Source: LMUY01 sp965199095 (lineage in GTDB: Bacteria; Pseudomonadota; Alphaproteobacteria; Acetobacterales; Acetobacteraceae). Taken from it: a stretch of DNA of 64,000 nucleotides. The stretch spans positions 372,001 through 436,000 of the forward strand of contig CBDAQM010000006.1 of the NCBI GenBank assembly GCA_965199095.1, given 5' to 3'. The notes beneath the pieces are model-generated. The model saw nothing but the letters and a program-made list of their open reading frames with translations, was not told where the DNA came from and searched no databases. This document shows, piece by piece, positions 45,342 to 54,388 of the stretch. Within the stretch, counting starts at the first letter, position 1. Every line of letters starts with the position of its first letter. The translations under genes and the position numbers were made by a program.

Positions 45342-46361
45342 TCAGTTCTTGGCCTTGTCCACCAGCGCGTTCTGCTTGATCCACGGCATCATGGCGCGGA
45401 GCGTTTCGCCGACCTGCTCGATCGGGTGGGCCGCCATCTTGCGGCGCGTCGCCTTGAAGCTGGATTGGTTGACCTTGTTCTCCAGCATCCAGTCGCGGGC
45501 GAACCGGCCGGATTGGATGTCGGCCAGCACGCGCTTCATCTCCGCCTTCGTCTCCGGCGTGATGATGCGCGGGCCACTGATGTATTCGCCATACTCGGCC
45601 GTGTTGCTGATGGAATAGTTCATGTTGGCGATGCCGCCCTCGTAGATGAGGTCGACGATCAGCTTCACCTCATGAAGGCACTCGAAATACGCCATTTCCG
45701 GTGCGTAGCCAGCCTCGACCAGGGTCTCGAACCCGCCCTTGATCAGCTCCACCAATCCGCCGCACAGCACGACCTGTTCGCCGAACAGATCGGTCTCGCA
45801 TTCCTCCTTGAACGTCGTCTCGATGATGCCGGCACGGCCGCCGCCGATCGCGCTGGCATAGGACAGCGCGATCTCCAGCGCGTTGCCGGAGGGGTCCTGC
45901 GCCACCGCCACCAGGCAGGGCACGCCGCCGCCGCGCTGGTATTCGGAGCGCACCGTATGCCCCGGTCCCTTCGGCGCGATCATGAACACGTCGATGTCCG
46001 GGCGCGGGTCGAGCAGGTTGAAATGCACGTTCAGGCCGTGCGCGAAGGCCATCGCCGCGCCCGGCTTCATGTTGGGGGCGAGCTTCTCGCGATACAAATC
46101 GCCCTGGATTTCGTCGGGCGTGAGCACCATCACGACGTCCGCCTGCTTGGCGGCGTCCGCCGGGTCCATCACGGGCAGCCCGACCGCCTCGGCCTTCTTT
46201 ACGCCGGCGGACCCGGCACGCAGGCCGACGATGACGTTCGTCACGCCGGAATCGTGCAGGTTCTGCGCATGGGCGTGGCCCTGGCTGCCGAAGCCGATGA
46301 TCGCGACCTTCTTGCCCTTGATCAGGTTCACGTCGGCATCGCGATCGTAGTAAACGCGCAT
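45342..46361 (-). CDS. ilvC: Ketol-acid reductoisomerase (NADP+)
   Basis: Second enzyme of isoleucine and valine synthesis: isomerises and reduces acetolactate with NADPH. The 339-residue class I enzyme has the Rossmann site GFGSQGHAHAQNL, the MVLTPDEIQ strand, and metal-binding acidic residues in DLFGEQ and in the ECLHEVKLIVDLIYEGG helix. ATG 46361-46359 (MRVYYD) gives the standard N-terminus. It follows ilvN by 40 bases. Confidence 0.97.
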   Translation of the reverse strand: MRVYYDRDADVNLIKGKKVAIIGFGSQGHAHAQNLHDSGVTNVIVGLRAGSAGVKKAEAVGLPVMDPADAAKQADVVMVLTPDEIQGDLYREKLAPNMKPGAAMAFAHGLNVHFNLLDPRPDIDVFMIAPKGPGHTVRSEYQRGGGVPCLVAVAQDPSGNALEIALSYASAIGGGRAGIIETTFKEECETDLFGEQVVLCGGLVELIKGGFETLVEAGYAPEMAYFECLHEVKLIVDLIYEGGIANMNYSISNTAEYGEYISGPRIITPETKAEMKRVLADIQSGRFARDWMLENKVNQSSFKATRRKMAAHPIEQVGETLRAMMPWIKQNALVDKAKN

Positions 46362-46401
46362 CAATTCAACTCCTTGGAAACTCTTGTGCAAGAACAGGCC
46401 G

Positions 46402-46911
46402 CTACAGCGTCGTCACCCCGCGGGCGATGGCGGCGACGCCGCTGCGCGACACCTCCGCCAGGCCGAGCGGCCGCATGAGGGCGAGGAAGGCGTCGATCTT
46501 CTCGGTGCCGCCCGTCATCTCAAACACGAAGCTGCTGACGGTGGCGTCCACCACGCGGGCGCGGAACGCCTCGGCGATGCGCAGGCTCTCGCTGCGCTCC
46601 TCCCCGGTGGACACCACCTTGATCAGCGCCAACTCGCGGGCGATGTGCGGCCCTTCCCGCGTGAGGTCCGCCACCTTGTAGACCGGCACCAGCCGGTCGA
46701 GCTGCGCCTTGATCTGCGCGATCACCATCTCCGTGCCCGAGGTCACCACGTTGATGCGGCTGCGGCCCCGGACATCGTCGACCGGCGCCACGGTGAGGCT
46801 GTCGATGTTGTAGCCGCGGCCGCTGAATAGACCGATCACGCGGGCCAGCACGCCGGCCTCGTTCTCAACCAGCACGGAGATCGTGGCCGTCTGCGAGGGA
46901 GCGCCGTCCAT
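46402..46911 (-). CDS. ilvN: Acetolactate synthase small (regulatory) subunit
   Basis: ACT-domain regulator (169 residues) that gives the synthase feedback inhibition by valine. The first ACT domain reads ISVLVENEAGVLARVIGLFSGRGYNIDSL, typical for IlvN/IlvH, and the second domain begins about residue 85. Its ATG overlaps the ilvB TGA as TGATG, and ilvC follows in the same operon. Confidence 0.97.
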   Translation of the reverse strand: MDGAPSQTATISVLVENEAGVLARVIGLFSGRGYNIDSLTVAPVDDVRGRSRINVVTSGTEMVIAQIKAQLDRLVPVYKVADLTREGPHIARELALIKVVSTGEERSESLRIAEAFRARVVDATVSSFVFEMTGGTEKIDAFLALMRPLGLAEVSRSGVAAIARGVTTL

Positions 46912-48692
46912 CAGACCAGCATCAGCCCTTCTTCCGTCAGCCCGGCGGCGCGCGCCTCGCCACCCGGACCGAGGATCATTTCGTTATGCGCGGCGCCCGA
47001 GGGAATCATCGGATAGCAATTCTCCGTCTCGTCGACGCAAATATCGGCGATGACCGGGCCGGGCGTGGCCAGCATCCGCGCGATGACGTCGTCCAACTCG
47101 CCGAGCCGGGTTGCACGCAGCCCGGTCGCGTGGAACGCCTCCGCCAGCTTGACGAAATCCGGCAGGGCGGCGCTGTAGCTCTCGGAGTAACGGCCGCCAT
47201 GCAGCAGCTCCTGCCACTGGCGCACCATGCCCATATACTGGTTGTTGAGGATGAACACCTTCACCGGCAGACGGTGCTGCGCGAGCGTGGCCATTTCCTG
47301 GATATTCATCAGGATGGACGCCTCGCCTGCGATGTCGATGCAAAGCGCGTCCGGGTGCGCGACCTGCACCCCGGTGGCCGCCGGCAGGCCATACCCCATG
47401 GTGCCGAGGCCGCCGGAGGTCATCCAGTGGTTCGGTTCCTCGAAGCCGAAATGTTGGGCGGCCCACATCTGGTGCTGGCCCACCTCCGTCGCGATGAAGG
47501 TGTCCCGCCCGGCGCAGGCGGCGTGCAGCCGGCGGATGGCGTGTTGCGGCTTGATCACAGCGCCGGGCGCCATGTCCTGCTCGTAGCGCAGGCACTCGCC
47601 GGCGCGCCACTCGTCGATCTGCCGCCACCAGGCGGTCACTGCGGCGCGATCCTGCTGCTGCGGCTCTGCATGCCAGGCCGCGAGCATGGCGCGCAGGATG
47701 CGGCCGGCATCCCCCACGACGGGAACATCGACCGTCACGTTCTTGTTGATGGAGGAGGGATCGATGTCGCAGTGGATCTTCTGCGCATGCGGCGCGAAGG
47801 CGTTCAACCGCCCGGTCACCCGGTCGTCGAACCGGGCGCCGATGTTGAGCATGACGTCGCAGCCATGCATGGCCAGGTTCGCCTCGACCGTGCCGTGCAT
47901 CCCCAGCATGCCGAGGAATTGCGGGTCCGACGCCGGGTAGGCGCCGAGCCCCATCAGGGTAGAGGTGCAGGGCGCCCCGCTCAGCCGCACGAGCTCCCGC
48001 AGGGCCGCGGTCGCGTCCGGCCCGGCGTTGATGACGCCGCCGCCGCTATAGACGATCGGCCGCCGCGCACCTTTCAGCAGGGCGACGGCACGGCGGATTT
48101 GCGCCAGGTCCGGATCAAGCTGGGGCCGGTATGAACGGTGCAGCGCGCCGGAGGGTGGCGTGTAGGGCGCGGCCGCGATCAGCACGTCCTTCGGCAGGTC
48201 GATCACGACGGGCCCCGGGCGGCCGCCGGCGGCGATGGCGAAGCCCTCATGGACGATCCGGGCCAAGTCCTCGCCACGCTTGATCAGGTAGTTGTGCTTG
48301 GTCGCCGGGCGGGTGATTCCCGTGGTATCAGCCTCTTGGAAGGCGTCGTTACCGATCAGGTGCGTCGGCACCTGGCCGGTGAGGCACACGATGGGGATGC
48401 TGTCCATCAGCGCGTCGACCAACCCCGTCACGGCATTGGTGGCGCCGGGGCCACTGGTGACCAGCACGACCCCGACCTTGCCGGTGGAGCGGGCATAGCC
48501 CTCCGCAGCATGGACCGCCGCCTGCTCGTGGCGGACCAGGATGTGGCGGATCGCGTTCTGGTTGAAGATCGCGTCGTAAATCGGCAGCACCGCCCCGCCG
48601 GGATAGCCGAAGATCACCTCGACGCCCTGGTCCTTCAGGGCTTGCAGCAGAATTTCGGCGCCGGATCGGCTATGTGGGCTGGAATACGTCAT
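46911..48692 (-). CDS. ilvB: Acetolactate synthase large (catalytic) subunit
   Basis: ThDP- and FAD-dependent enzyme that condenses two pyruvates, or pyruvate and 2-oxobutyrate. The 593-residue protein carries VEVIFGYPGGAVLPIYDA, the catalytic Glu in RHEQAAVHAAEGYAR, and the ThDP motif from GDIAGE-like DIAGEASILMNIQE to NNQYMGMV. I chose ATG 48692-48690 (MTYSSPHSRSG); the frame up to 48743 overlaps the miaA gene. It begins 31 bases after miaA on the same strand. Confidence 0.97.
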   Translation of the reverse strand: MTYSSPHSRSGAEILLQALKDQGVEVIFGYPGGAVLPIYDAIFNQNAIRHILVRHEQAAVHAAEGYARSTGKVGVVLVTSGPGATNAVTGLVDALMDSIPIVCLTGQVPTHLIGNDAFQEADTTGITRPATKHNYLIKRGEDLARIVHEGFAIAAGGRPGPVVIDLPKDVLIAAAPYTPPSGALHRSYRPQLDPDLAQIRRAVALLKGARRPIVYSGGGVINAGPDATAALRELVRLSGAPCTSTLMGLGAYPASDPQFLGMLGMHGTVEANLAMHGCDVMLNIGARFDDRVTGRLNAFAPHAQKIHCDIDPSSINKNVTVDVPVVGDAGRILRAMLAAWHAEPQQQDRAAVTAWWRQIDEWRAGECLRYEQDMAPGAVIKPQHAIRRLHAACAGRDTFIATEVGQHQMWAAQHFGFEEPNHWMTSGGLGTMGYGLPAATGVQVAHPDALCIDIAGEASILMNIQEMATLAQHRLPVKVFILNNQYMGMVRQWQELLHGGRYSESYSAALPDFVKLAEAFHATGLRATRLGELDDVIARMLATPGPVIADICVDETENCYPMIPSGAAHNEMILGPGGEARAAGLTEEGLMLV

Positions 48693-48723
48693 CACTCGGA
48701 TGTACGAGCGCCTGTTTGGCCGG

Positions 48724-49695
48724 TCAACCGCCGGAGCAAACAAAATTCTGCATATCAGCCATCCATGTTTCTGAAAATTGCTCTAAGTGGCTGTAGCGCG
48801 CATGGATCGTGTGCACCTGCGTTGATGGTGCAAGCGCCTTATGGCGGAACCAGGTCGATTGCCGGCGGACATACTGCACTGTCATCGCCACGGCCCGGCG
48901 TTCCGCCGCCTCGAACGTGGCGGCGCCCTTGATCCAGGCCGCCAGCTCCTGCACCCCGTGCGCCCGCATCGCCGGTAACGCCGGATCTAGTCCAAGCGCC
49001 AGAAGCCGCTCCACCTCGGCGACGGCGCCTTCCTTCAGCATAGCGGCGAAGCGGACGGCCACCGCGTTGCGCAACAAGGGCCGGGGCGGATCAAGCAGGA
49101 TGACCCGGACCTCGTATTCCGCCGGGCGCATCGTGTTGCGATGCCAGGCAACCAGGCCCTGCCCCGTGCCGCGCCAGACTTCCCAGGCGCGCGCCACCCG
49201 CTGGCCATCGCTGGGGCGGAGCGTGGCGGCCGTCTCGGGATCCGCCGCGGCCAACCGGGCGTGCAACACCGCCGCGCCCGACTCCGCCAGGGCTGTCCGG
49301 GCCTCCAGCCGTGCTGCGTCGCCGGGGTCCGGGATGTCCGCGAGCCCCGCGGTCAGCGACCGGAGGTACATCCCCGTGCCGCCACACAGGATCGGCGCCG
49401 ATGCCTCCGCCATTTCAGTCAGCGCGGCGCTGCGCCACCAGGCGACGCTGCCGGCCTCGGCCGCGGGCCGCACGCCGTACAGGCGATGCGGCGCCAGCGC
49501 CTCCTCCGCGTCGGTCGGCCGCGCGGTCAGGATGCGGAGCTCGCGGTAGATCTGCATCGAGTCGGCATTGATCACGGTGCCGCCTAGGCGTCGCGCCAGG
49601 TCCAAGGCCAGGGCGGATTTTCCGCTGCAGGTCGGGCCGGCCACGATGATGGCGCGCCGTCGCCTTGCCTTGTCGGTTTCGCCAGTTGGTGCCAT
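48724..49695 (-). CDS. miaA: tRNA dimethylallyltransferase
   Basis: Prenylates A37 of tRNAs reading U-starting codons with dimethylallyl diphosphate. P-loop IVAGPTCSGKSALA, NADSMQIYRELRILTARPT, and GGTGMYLRSL are family signatures, and the core ends near RRQSTWFRHK. Two starts are possible: ATG 49695 (MAPTGETD), which I use, and ATG 49716, which would overlap serB by 9 bases. The 323-residue length is normal. ilvB follows in the same direction, so modification and branched-chain synthesis genes share a transcript. Confidence 0.95.
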   Translation of the reverse strand: MAPTGETDKARRRRAIIVAGPTCSGKSALALDLARRLGGTVINADSMQIYRELRILTARPTDAEEALAPHRLYGVRPAAEAGSVAWWRSAALTEMAEASAPILCGGTGMYLRSLTAGLADIPDPGDAARLEARTALAESGAAVLHARLAAADPETAATLRPSDGQRVARAWEVWRGTGQGLVAWHRNTMRPAEYEVRVILLDPPRPLLRNAVAVRFAAMLKEGAVAEVERLLALGLDPALPAMRAHGVQELAAWIKGAATFEAAERRAVAMTVQYVRRQSTWFRHKALAPSTQVHTIHARYSHLEQFSETWMADMQNFVCSGG

Positions 49696-49707
49696 TGCGG
49701 CCGCATC

Positions 49708-50589
49708 ATGCCGCATATCCTCACGCTGGTCGCCGCCCGGGCCGCAACCACGCTGTCGCCCGGCGTCGTCACCCGCGTGCGGGACGCCGTGTCGGGCGGC
49801 ACCCCGCTCCTCCTCTCACCCGGCGAGGCGGTCGACATCCCCTGCCCTGGGCCACCGGCCATGGATGCTGTCCGCGCGGCATTGGGCGGTGACCCGGTGG
49901 ACGCGCTGGCCGTGCACAGCAGGGGCCGCCGCAAAGGCCTGCTGATCGCCGACATGGACAGCACGATCGTCACCGGGGAGACGCTGGACGAACTGGCGGC
50001 GACCGCCGGCGTCGGCGACCAGGTGGCGGCGATCACCCGCCGATCAATGAACGGCGAGATCGACTTCGCGGGCGCGCTGCACGAGCGGGTTGCGCTGCTC
50101 CGCGGCCTGGAGCTTGCGGCGCTGGAACGGACGTGGACGGGTGTGCGGTTGACCGGCGGGGCTCGGACGCTGGTCGCCACGATGCGGGCGCATAACGCGA
50201 CGACGGCGCTGGTGTCCGGCGGCTTCACCTTCTTCACCGGGCGCGTCGCTGCTCTCTGCGGTTTCGACACCCACCGCGCCAACAGCTTGATCGATGACGG
50301 CGCGGCCCTGACGGGCATGGTTGGGGAGCCGGTGCTGGACCGTAGCGCCAAACTGGCCATCCTGGAGGAGTTGGCAGCCGCCCGCGGGCTTCGCCTGGCG
50401 GCGACGCTTGCGGTGGGCGACGGCGCCAACGATCTGGCGATGGTGGGCGCGGCCGGGATGGGGGTGGCGTTCCATGCCAAGCCGGTCGTGGCCGCCGCGG
50501 CCCGGCACCGGGTCGACCACGCCGACCTGCGGGCGCTGCTGTTTGCCCAGGGCTATCCCGCCAGCGCGTTCGTCGGAGACGAATGCTGA
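49708..50589 (+). CDS. serB: Phosphoserine phosphatase
   Basis: HAD-family phosphatase completing serine synthesis. The 293-residue protein has an N-terminal ACT-like part (1-75), the nucleophile motif LIADMDSTIV (DxDxT), VSGGFTFFTGRVA as motif II, the Lys motif and GDGANDLAMVGAAGMGVAFHAKP as motifs III-IV. Divergent from miaA with almost no space between them, so their promoters must lie within each other's 5' ends. Confidence 0.95.
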   Translation: MPHILTLVAARAATTLSPGVVTRVRDAVSGGTPLLLSPGEAVDIPCPGPPAMDAVRAALGGDPVDALAVHSRGRRKGLLIADMDSTIVTGETLDELAATAGVGDQVAAITRRSMNGEIDFAGALHERVALLRGLELAALERTWTGVRLTGGARTLVATMRAHNATTALVSGGFTFFTGRVAALCGFDTHRANSLIDDGAALTGMVGEPVLDRSAKLAILEELAAARGLRLAATLAVGDGANDLAMVGAAGMGVAFHAKPVVAAAARHRVDHADLRALLFAQGYPASAFVGDEC

Positions 50590-50608
50590 ACGCGGCAAGG
50601 ATAGGACG

Positions 50609-51046
50609 CTAGCGCACGAAAACCTGGACCTGGCGGGTGGTGACGCTGGCGTCGGATCTGGCCTGCAGATGGATGCGGTCGTCATCCACGCCGTCGCTGT
50701 TGATCGCGCGCGCGATCTCCCGCGCGTTGCCGGTGATGCCACTGGCGGCCGCCACCTGCTGCTCCGTCGTGCCGGTGCCGGGCACCACGGTCACGACGTC
50801 GAACTGCACGTCCGGCTTGCGGGCCAAAGCCTCGGCCACGGCCTGATGCAGGGCGGCGGCATATTGCGGATCCGGCTGGCCGAAATCGACCGTCACCAGC
50901 GGAGGCGCCGGCGCTGGCCCCGTCGGCGCCGGTGGCTTCGGCCGCGCCCCGGCCTGTGGATTGAACGTCCGCTGGTCCACCAGCGTGCAGCCGCCCCCGA
51001 GCAGCAGGACAAGGGCGAGCGAAGCAACGGAACGGGTGCGAAGCAT
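50609..51046 (-). CDS. Predicted lipoprotein, unknown function
   Basis: A 145-residue lipoprotein. From ATG 51046-51044 the signal peptide MLRTRSVASLALVLLLGGGC ends in the lipobox GGGC (Cys-20). A Pro/Ala-rich linker (about 33-50) leads to a compact domain (about 53-145) with QYAAALHQAVAEALARKPDVQFDVVTVVPGTG. This alternation of helix and strand, ending TTRQVQVFVR, looks like a small periplasmic alpha/beta domain, but I do not recognise a named family. Convergent with serB, 19 bases apart. Confidence 0.75.
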   Translation of the reverse strand: MLRTRSVASLALVLLLGGGCTLVDQRTFNPQAGARPKPPAPTGPAPAPPLVTVDFGQPDPQYAAALHQAVAEALARKPDVQFDVVTVVPGTGTTEQQVAAASGITGNAREIARAINSDGVDDDRIHLQARSDASVTTRQVQVFVR

Positions 51047-51111
51047 GCCGCCACGTTGCATCAAACCCGCACCTGGGCAAGATGCGCCCGACAATCCCAG
51101 CGGAGACCCCC

Positions 51112-52362
51112 ATGTCCTATCCGGCCAGCAACCAACGCATCGACGGCCGGCGCCTGTGGGACAGCCTGATGGCGATGGCCGAGATCGGCGCCACGGAAAA
51201 AGGCGGCGTGCGGCGCCTGGCGCTCAGCCCGGTGGACACGGCCGGCCGCGACCGGTTCCGCGGCTGGTGCGAAGCCGCCGGGTTGACGGTGCGGACCGAC
51301 GCGATTGGCAACATGTTCGCCCGTCGCGCCGGGCGCGATCCCGCCCGACTGCCGGTGCTGTTCGGCAGCCATCTCGACAGCCAGCCGACCGGCGGCAAGT
51401 TCGACGGCGCACTGGGTGTGATCGCCGGGCTGGAGGTGATGCGCACGCTGGACGAGCTCGGCATCCAGACGGAGGCGCCGCTGGAGCTGGTGAACTGGAC
51501 CGACGAGGAAGGCGCGCGGTTCGGCAAGGCGATGATGGGCTCCGGCGTCTGGGCGGGCCAGTTCGACCAGGCGGCGACGGAGGCCCTGGTCGATGCGGAC
51601 GGCATCAGCCTCGGGGCGGCGTTGGACGCGACCGGCTACCGCGGGACGGAGCCGGCGGTGCGGTTCCCCGCCGACAGCTACTTCGAACTCCATATCGAGC
51701 AAGGCCCGGTCCTGGAAGCAGAGGGCAAGGCGGTCGGCGTCGTTACCGGCGGCCAGGCGCAAATCTGGTTCGATGCCGTGGTGACCGGTCGCGACAGCCA
51801 CGCCGGCACCACGCCGCCGAGCGCGCGGCGGGACGCGCTGGTGGGTGCGGCACGGATCATCGACCTGGTGGACCGCACCATGCGTGCGCGGGGCAATGAT
51901 GGCCGCGGCACGGTCGGACAGCTTTTTGTCCTGCCCAACAGCCGCAACGTGATCCCGGGTGAGGTGCGCTTCTCCGTCGAGTTCCGCCATCCGGACGAGG
52001 CGGCGCTGGAGCGCATCGCCGTGCAGTTCCCGCGCGACGCCGGCTTCATCGCCCGCGACTCGGAGGTGGCGTTGTCGCTGGAAACCCGGGTCCGCATCCC
52101 GGCCCAACCGTTCGACCCGGCGTGCGTGGCGCTGGTGCGGGACGCCGCTGCCCGGCTCGGCTACTCGTCGCGCGACATCGTCTCCGGCGCGGGCCACGAC
52201 GCCATCTTCGTCGCCCCGCACGTGCCGAGCGCCATGATCTTCACCCCATGCCGCGACGGCCTGTCCCACAATGAAGCGGAACATATCGAGCCGGAGCAGG
52301 CGGAAGCGGGCTGCCAGGTGCTGCTGGAGGTCGTGCTGGCGCGGGCCAATCGCCCGGTATAG
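51112..52362 (+). CDS. M20-family zinc amidohydrolase (hydantoinase/carbamoylase or allantoate type)
   Basis: Binuclear metal enzyme of 416 residues, cleaving N-carbamoyl or ureido groups. Metal ligands fit the family: HLDSQPTGGKFDGALG (His, Asp), WTDEEGARF (Glu pair), FELHIEQGPVLE (His) and SGAGHDAIF (His). The ATG at 51112 has GGAG at 7 bases. The frame opens upstream to 51082, which is in a weak region. Candidate substrates are N-carbamoyl-L-amino acids, beta-ureidopropionate or allantoate; sequence by eye does not separate them. Divergent from the lipoprotein gene. Confidence 0.87.
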   Translation: MSYPASNQRIDGRRLWDSLMAMAEIGATEKGGVRRLALSPVDTAGRDRFRGWCEAAGLTVRTDAIGNMFARRAGRDPARLPVLFGSHLDSQPTGGKFDGALGVIAGLEVMRTLDELGIQTEAPLELVNWTDEEGARFGKAMMGSGVWAGQFDQAATEALVDADGISLGAALDATGYRGTEPAVRFPADSYFELHIEQGPVLEAEGKAVGVVTGGQAQIWFDAVVTGRDSHAGTTPPSARRDALVGAARIIDLVDRTMRARGNDGRGTVGQLFVLPNSRNVIPGEVRFSVEFRHPDEAALERIAVQFPRDAGFIARDSEVALSLETRVRIPAQPFDPACVALVRDAAARLGYSSRDIVSGAGHDAIFVAPHVPSAMIFTPCRDGLSHNEAEHIEPEQAEAGCQVLLEVVLARANRPV

Positions 52363-52364
52363 CC

Positions 52365-53318
52365 CTATCGGCGGCGCGCGATCGGAGACAGCCGGAGCGG
52401 GCGCAGCATCCGCACCATCCGCCGCCAGCCGGCGCTCTGCTGCTGCCACCAGGTGCCGGTCGCCAACGCCTCCTCACCCGAGGGATCGCCGGTGCGGACA
52501 TACTCCCGGCCGAAATCCGCCGTGCCGAACAGCATGTCCCACACCGGCAGGATCGCGCCGTAATTGCAGCTCTGCTGCCCGGCGGCCAGCACGCCGTGAT
52601 GCGCGCGGTGGAAGCGCGGGGAGATCAGCAGGCGGTCGCCCACGCGGCCGAACGACAGCTTGGCGTTGGCATGGCTGAGGCTTTCAAGGAAGCGCAGCAC
52701 CAGCACCAGCAAGGGGAATTGCAGCGGCGGGATGCCGATCAGCAGCGCGATGGCGGCCGACCACAGGAAGGAGATGACCTCGTCCACGACGTGGTTGCGG
52801 TCGTCCGACCAGAACGTCATCTGCCGTTGCGCATGGTGCAGGGAGTGCAAGGCCCACCACCAGCCGAAGCTGTGGCTCAGCCGGTGCCGCCAATACTCGC
52901 CGCAATCCAGGATCAGCACGTAGAGCGCGAAGGTCACGACCTGGTGGCCGAGCAGCCCGGGGACCAGCATCTCCAGGGTCGGCGGCACGATGCCGTGGTC
53001 GGTGAGCCAGCCGCTCAGCCAGACCTGCACCTGGTAGAACAGCACGAAGGTCACCAGCGGCAGCACGCCGATCCGGTTGACCAAGGTATAGAACACGTCG
53101 ATCGTCACCGCCTTGGCGTCCGGCCAGCTTTCCACCGGGCGCCACCGTTCCAACGGCAGGCAGACGGCGAGCGTGATCAGCACCTGCGCCACGCCGTAGA
53201 CGGCGAACAGCGCCCAGCCATAGCCGATATCCTCCCACTGCATCAGGTCGAACTGGTACAGCAGCGGGATGACCAGGTGCTCCTGCAGCCAGCCGGCGAC
53301 CGTGTCGAACGGGTCCAT
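52365..53318 (-). CDS. Sterol desaturase / fatty acid hydroxylase family protein
   Basis: Diiron membrane oxygenase of 317 residues. The three His boxes are in order: HRLSH, HSLHHAQRQMTFWSDDRNH, and HRAHHG about 95 residues later, with five or so hydrophobic segments around them (LITLAVCLPLERW, LVTFVLFYQVQVWLSG, VTFALYVLILDCGEYW). Such proteins hydroxylate or desaturate lipids (sterols, ceramides, carotenoids). The substrate is not known. Its ATG directly follows the stop of the beta-propeller gene upstream, so the two are coupled. The 3' end is convergent with the amidohydrolase gene, 2 bases away. Confidence 0.85.
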   Translation of the reverse strand: MDPFDTVAGWLQEHLVIPLLYQFDLMQWEDIGYGWALFAVYGVAQVLITLAVCLPLERWRPVESWPDAKAVTIDVFYTLVNRIGVLPLVTFVLFYQVQVWLSGWLTDHGIVPPTLEMLVPGLLGHQVVTFALYVLILDCGEYWRHRLSHSFGWWWALHSLHHAQRQMTFWSDDRNHVVDEVISFLWSAAIALLIGIPPLQFPLLVLVLRFLESLSHANAKLSFGRVGDRLLISPRFHRAHHGVLAAGQQSCNYGAILPVWDMLFGTADFGREYVRTGDPSGEEALATGTWWQQQSAGWRRMVRMLRPLRLSPIARRR

Positions 53319-54275
53319 CTACTTGGCGCTCACCTGCGTCGGGGCCGGGGTCGACGGATGGGTGTTCAGCCAGATGCCGTGCGGCGAGCGCCCCGTCTCG
53401 ATGGTGGAGAACTGGCCGGTCGCAGGGTCAAGCACGGCCACGGTGTGGGCCCAGCGGCGAGTGACCCAAATCTTGCCGTCGGGCGCGAAATCCATGTCGT
53501 CCGGACCGCCGGACATGGCGATACGACCGCGCACCGCGAGCGTCTTCGGGTCCAGCAGGGAGATGCTGCCGTCAACGCGGTTGCAGACGTACAGGGTGCG
53601 GCCATCGGGCGAGACGAACAGGTTGTGCGCGCCCTTCGCCGTCTGCACCCGGCGCTCCACCGTCCCGGTCGCCGGGTCGACCACGGCCACGTAATCCGAC
53701 CCCATGATTCCGACCAGGATCTTGCCATCCAGCCACAGCACGCCGGCCGGCGTCTTGCCCACCACGGCTTTCCACAGCACGGCGCCGCTGCGGACATCGA
53801 TGGCGACCAGGGAGTCCGTGCCCTGCAGGCTGACATAGGCAACGGAGGAATCGGGTGAGTAGTTGATGTGGCTGGGCATCGAGGCCGCCGGGATGCGGTG
53901 CGCCAGCGTCAGCGTCGCCGCGTCGTAGATGTCGATCTGGTTGCGGGCGAGCCCCGCCACCGTCAGCCACTTGCCGTTGGGGCTGAATTGCAACTGGTAG
54001 GGGTCGCTGATCGCAACCCGCCGCTGCGTCGCGCCGGTGGCAGGGTCCAGGAAGAACACGGCATTGCCCGCAGTGTCGCCCACCAACAGGGAGGATCCAT
54101 CCGGCGTCAGCGCCATATGATGCGGCTCCCGCAGGACAGGGATCCGCTGGATCTCGGTCCGCGTCTCCGTATCGATCAGGCTGACGGTGGCATCATTGGA
54201 GTTGATCACGAACGCAAGCGGTCGCGCGGCAGCGATACCCGGCAGCAACAGGAGAGCGAGGAAAAGGGTCTTCAT
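53319..54275 (-). CDS. YncE-like periplasmic beta-propeller protein
   Basis: A 318-residue exported protein. After a signal peptide (MKTLFLALLLLPGIAAA), repeated blades of about 40 residues follow, with NSNDATVSLIDTETRTEIQRIPV, TPDGSSLLVGDTAGN, SPNGKWLTVAG, SPDSSVAYVSLQGTDSLVAIDV and SPDGRTLYVCNRVDGSISLLD. This is the YVTN/YncE seven-bladed propeller family, in which the function is mostly unknown (surface adhesion, metal or lipid binding). It sits directly before the sterol-desaturase-family gene, without a spacer, suggesting a shared process. Confidence 0.88.
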   Translation of the reverse strand: MKTLFLALLLLPGIAAARPLAFVINSNDATVSLIDTETRTEIQRIPVLREPHHMALTPDGSSLLVGDTAGNAVFFLDPATGATQRRVAISDPYQLQFSPNGKWLTVAGLARNQIDIYDAATLTLAHRIPAASMPSHINYSPDSSVAYVSLQGTDSLVAIDVRSGAVLWKAVVGKTPAGVLWLDGKILVGIMGSDYVAVVDPATGTVERRVQTAKGAHNLFVSPDGRTLYVCNRVDGSISLLDPKTLAVRGRIAMSGGPDDMDFAPDGKIWVTRRWAHTVAVLDPATGQFSTIETGRSPHGIWLNTHPSTPAPTQVSAK

Positions 54276-54388
54276 GATCTATCCACACCTTACGGGCGGT
54301 TCCTACCACGGTCTATCCGCCCATTGGGACTGAAATACGATCCGACCGATGGTTTCGCGGCGCCGCTTCGCCGTGGCCTGTGGCGTTT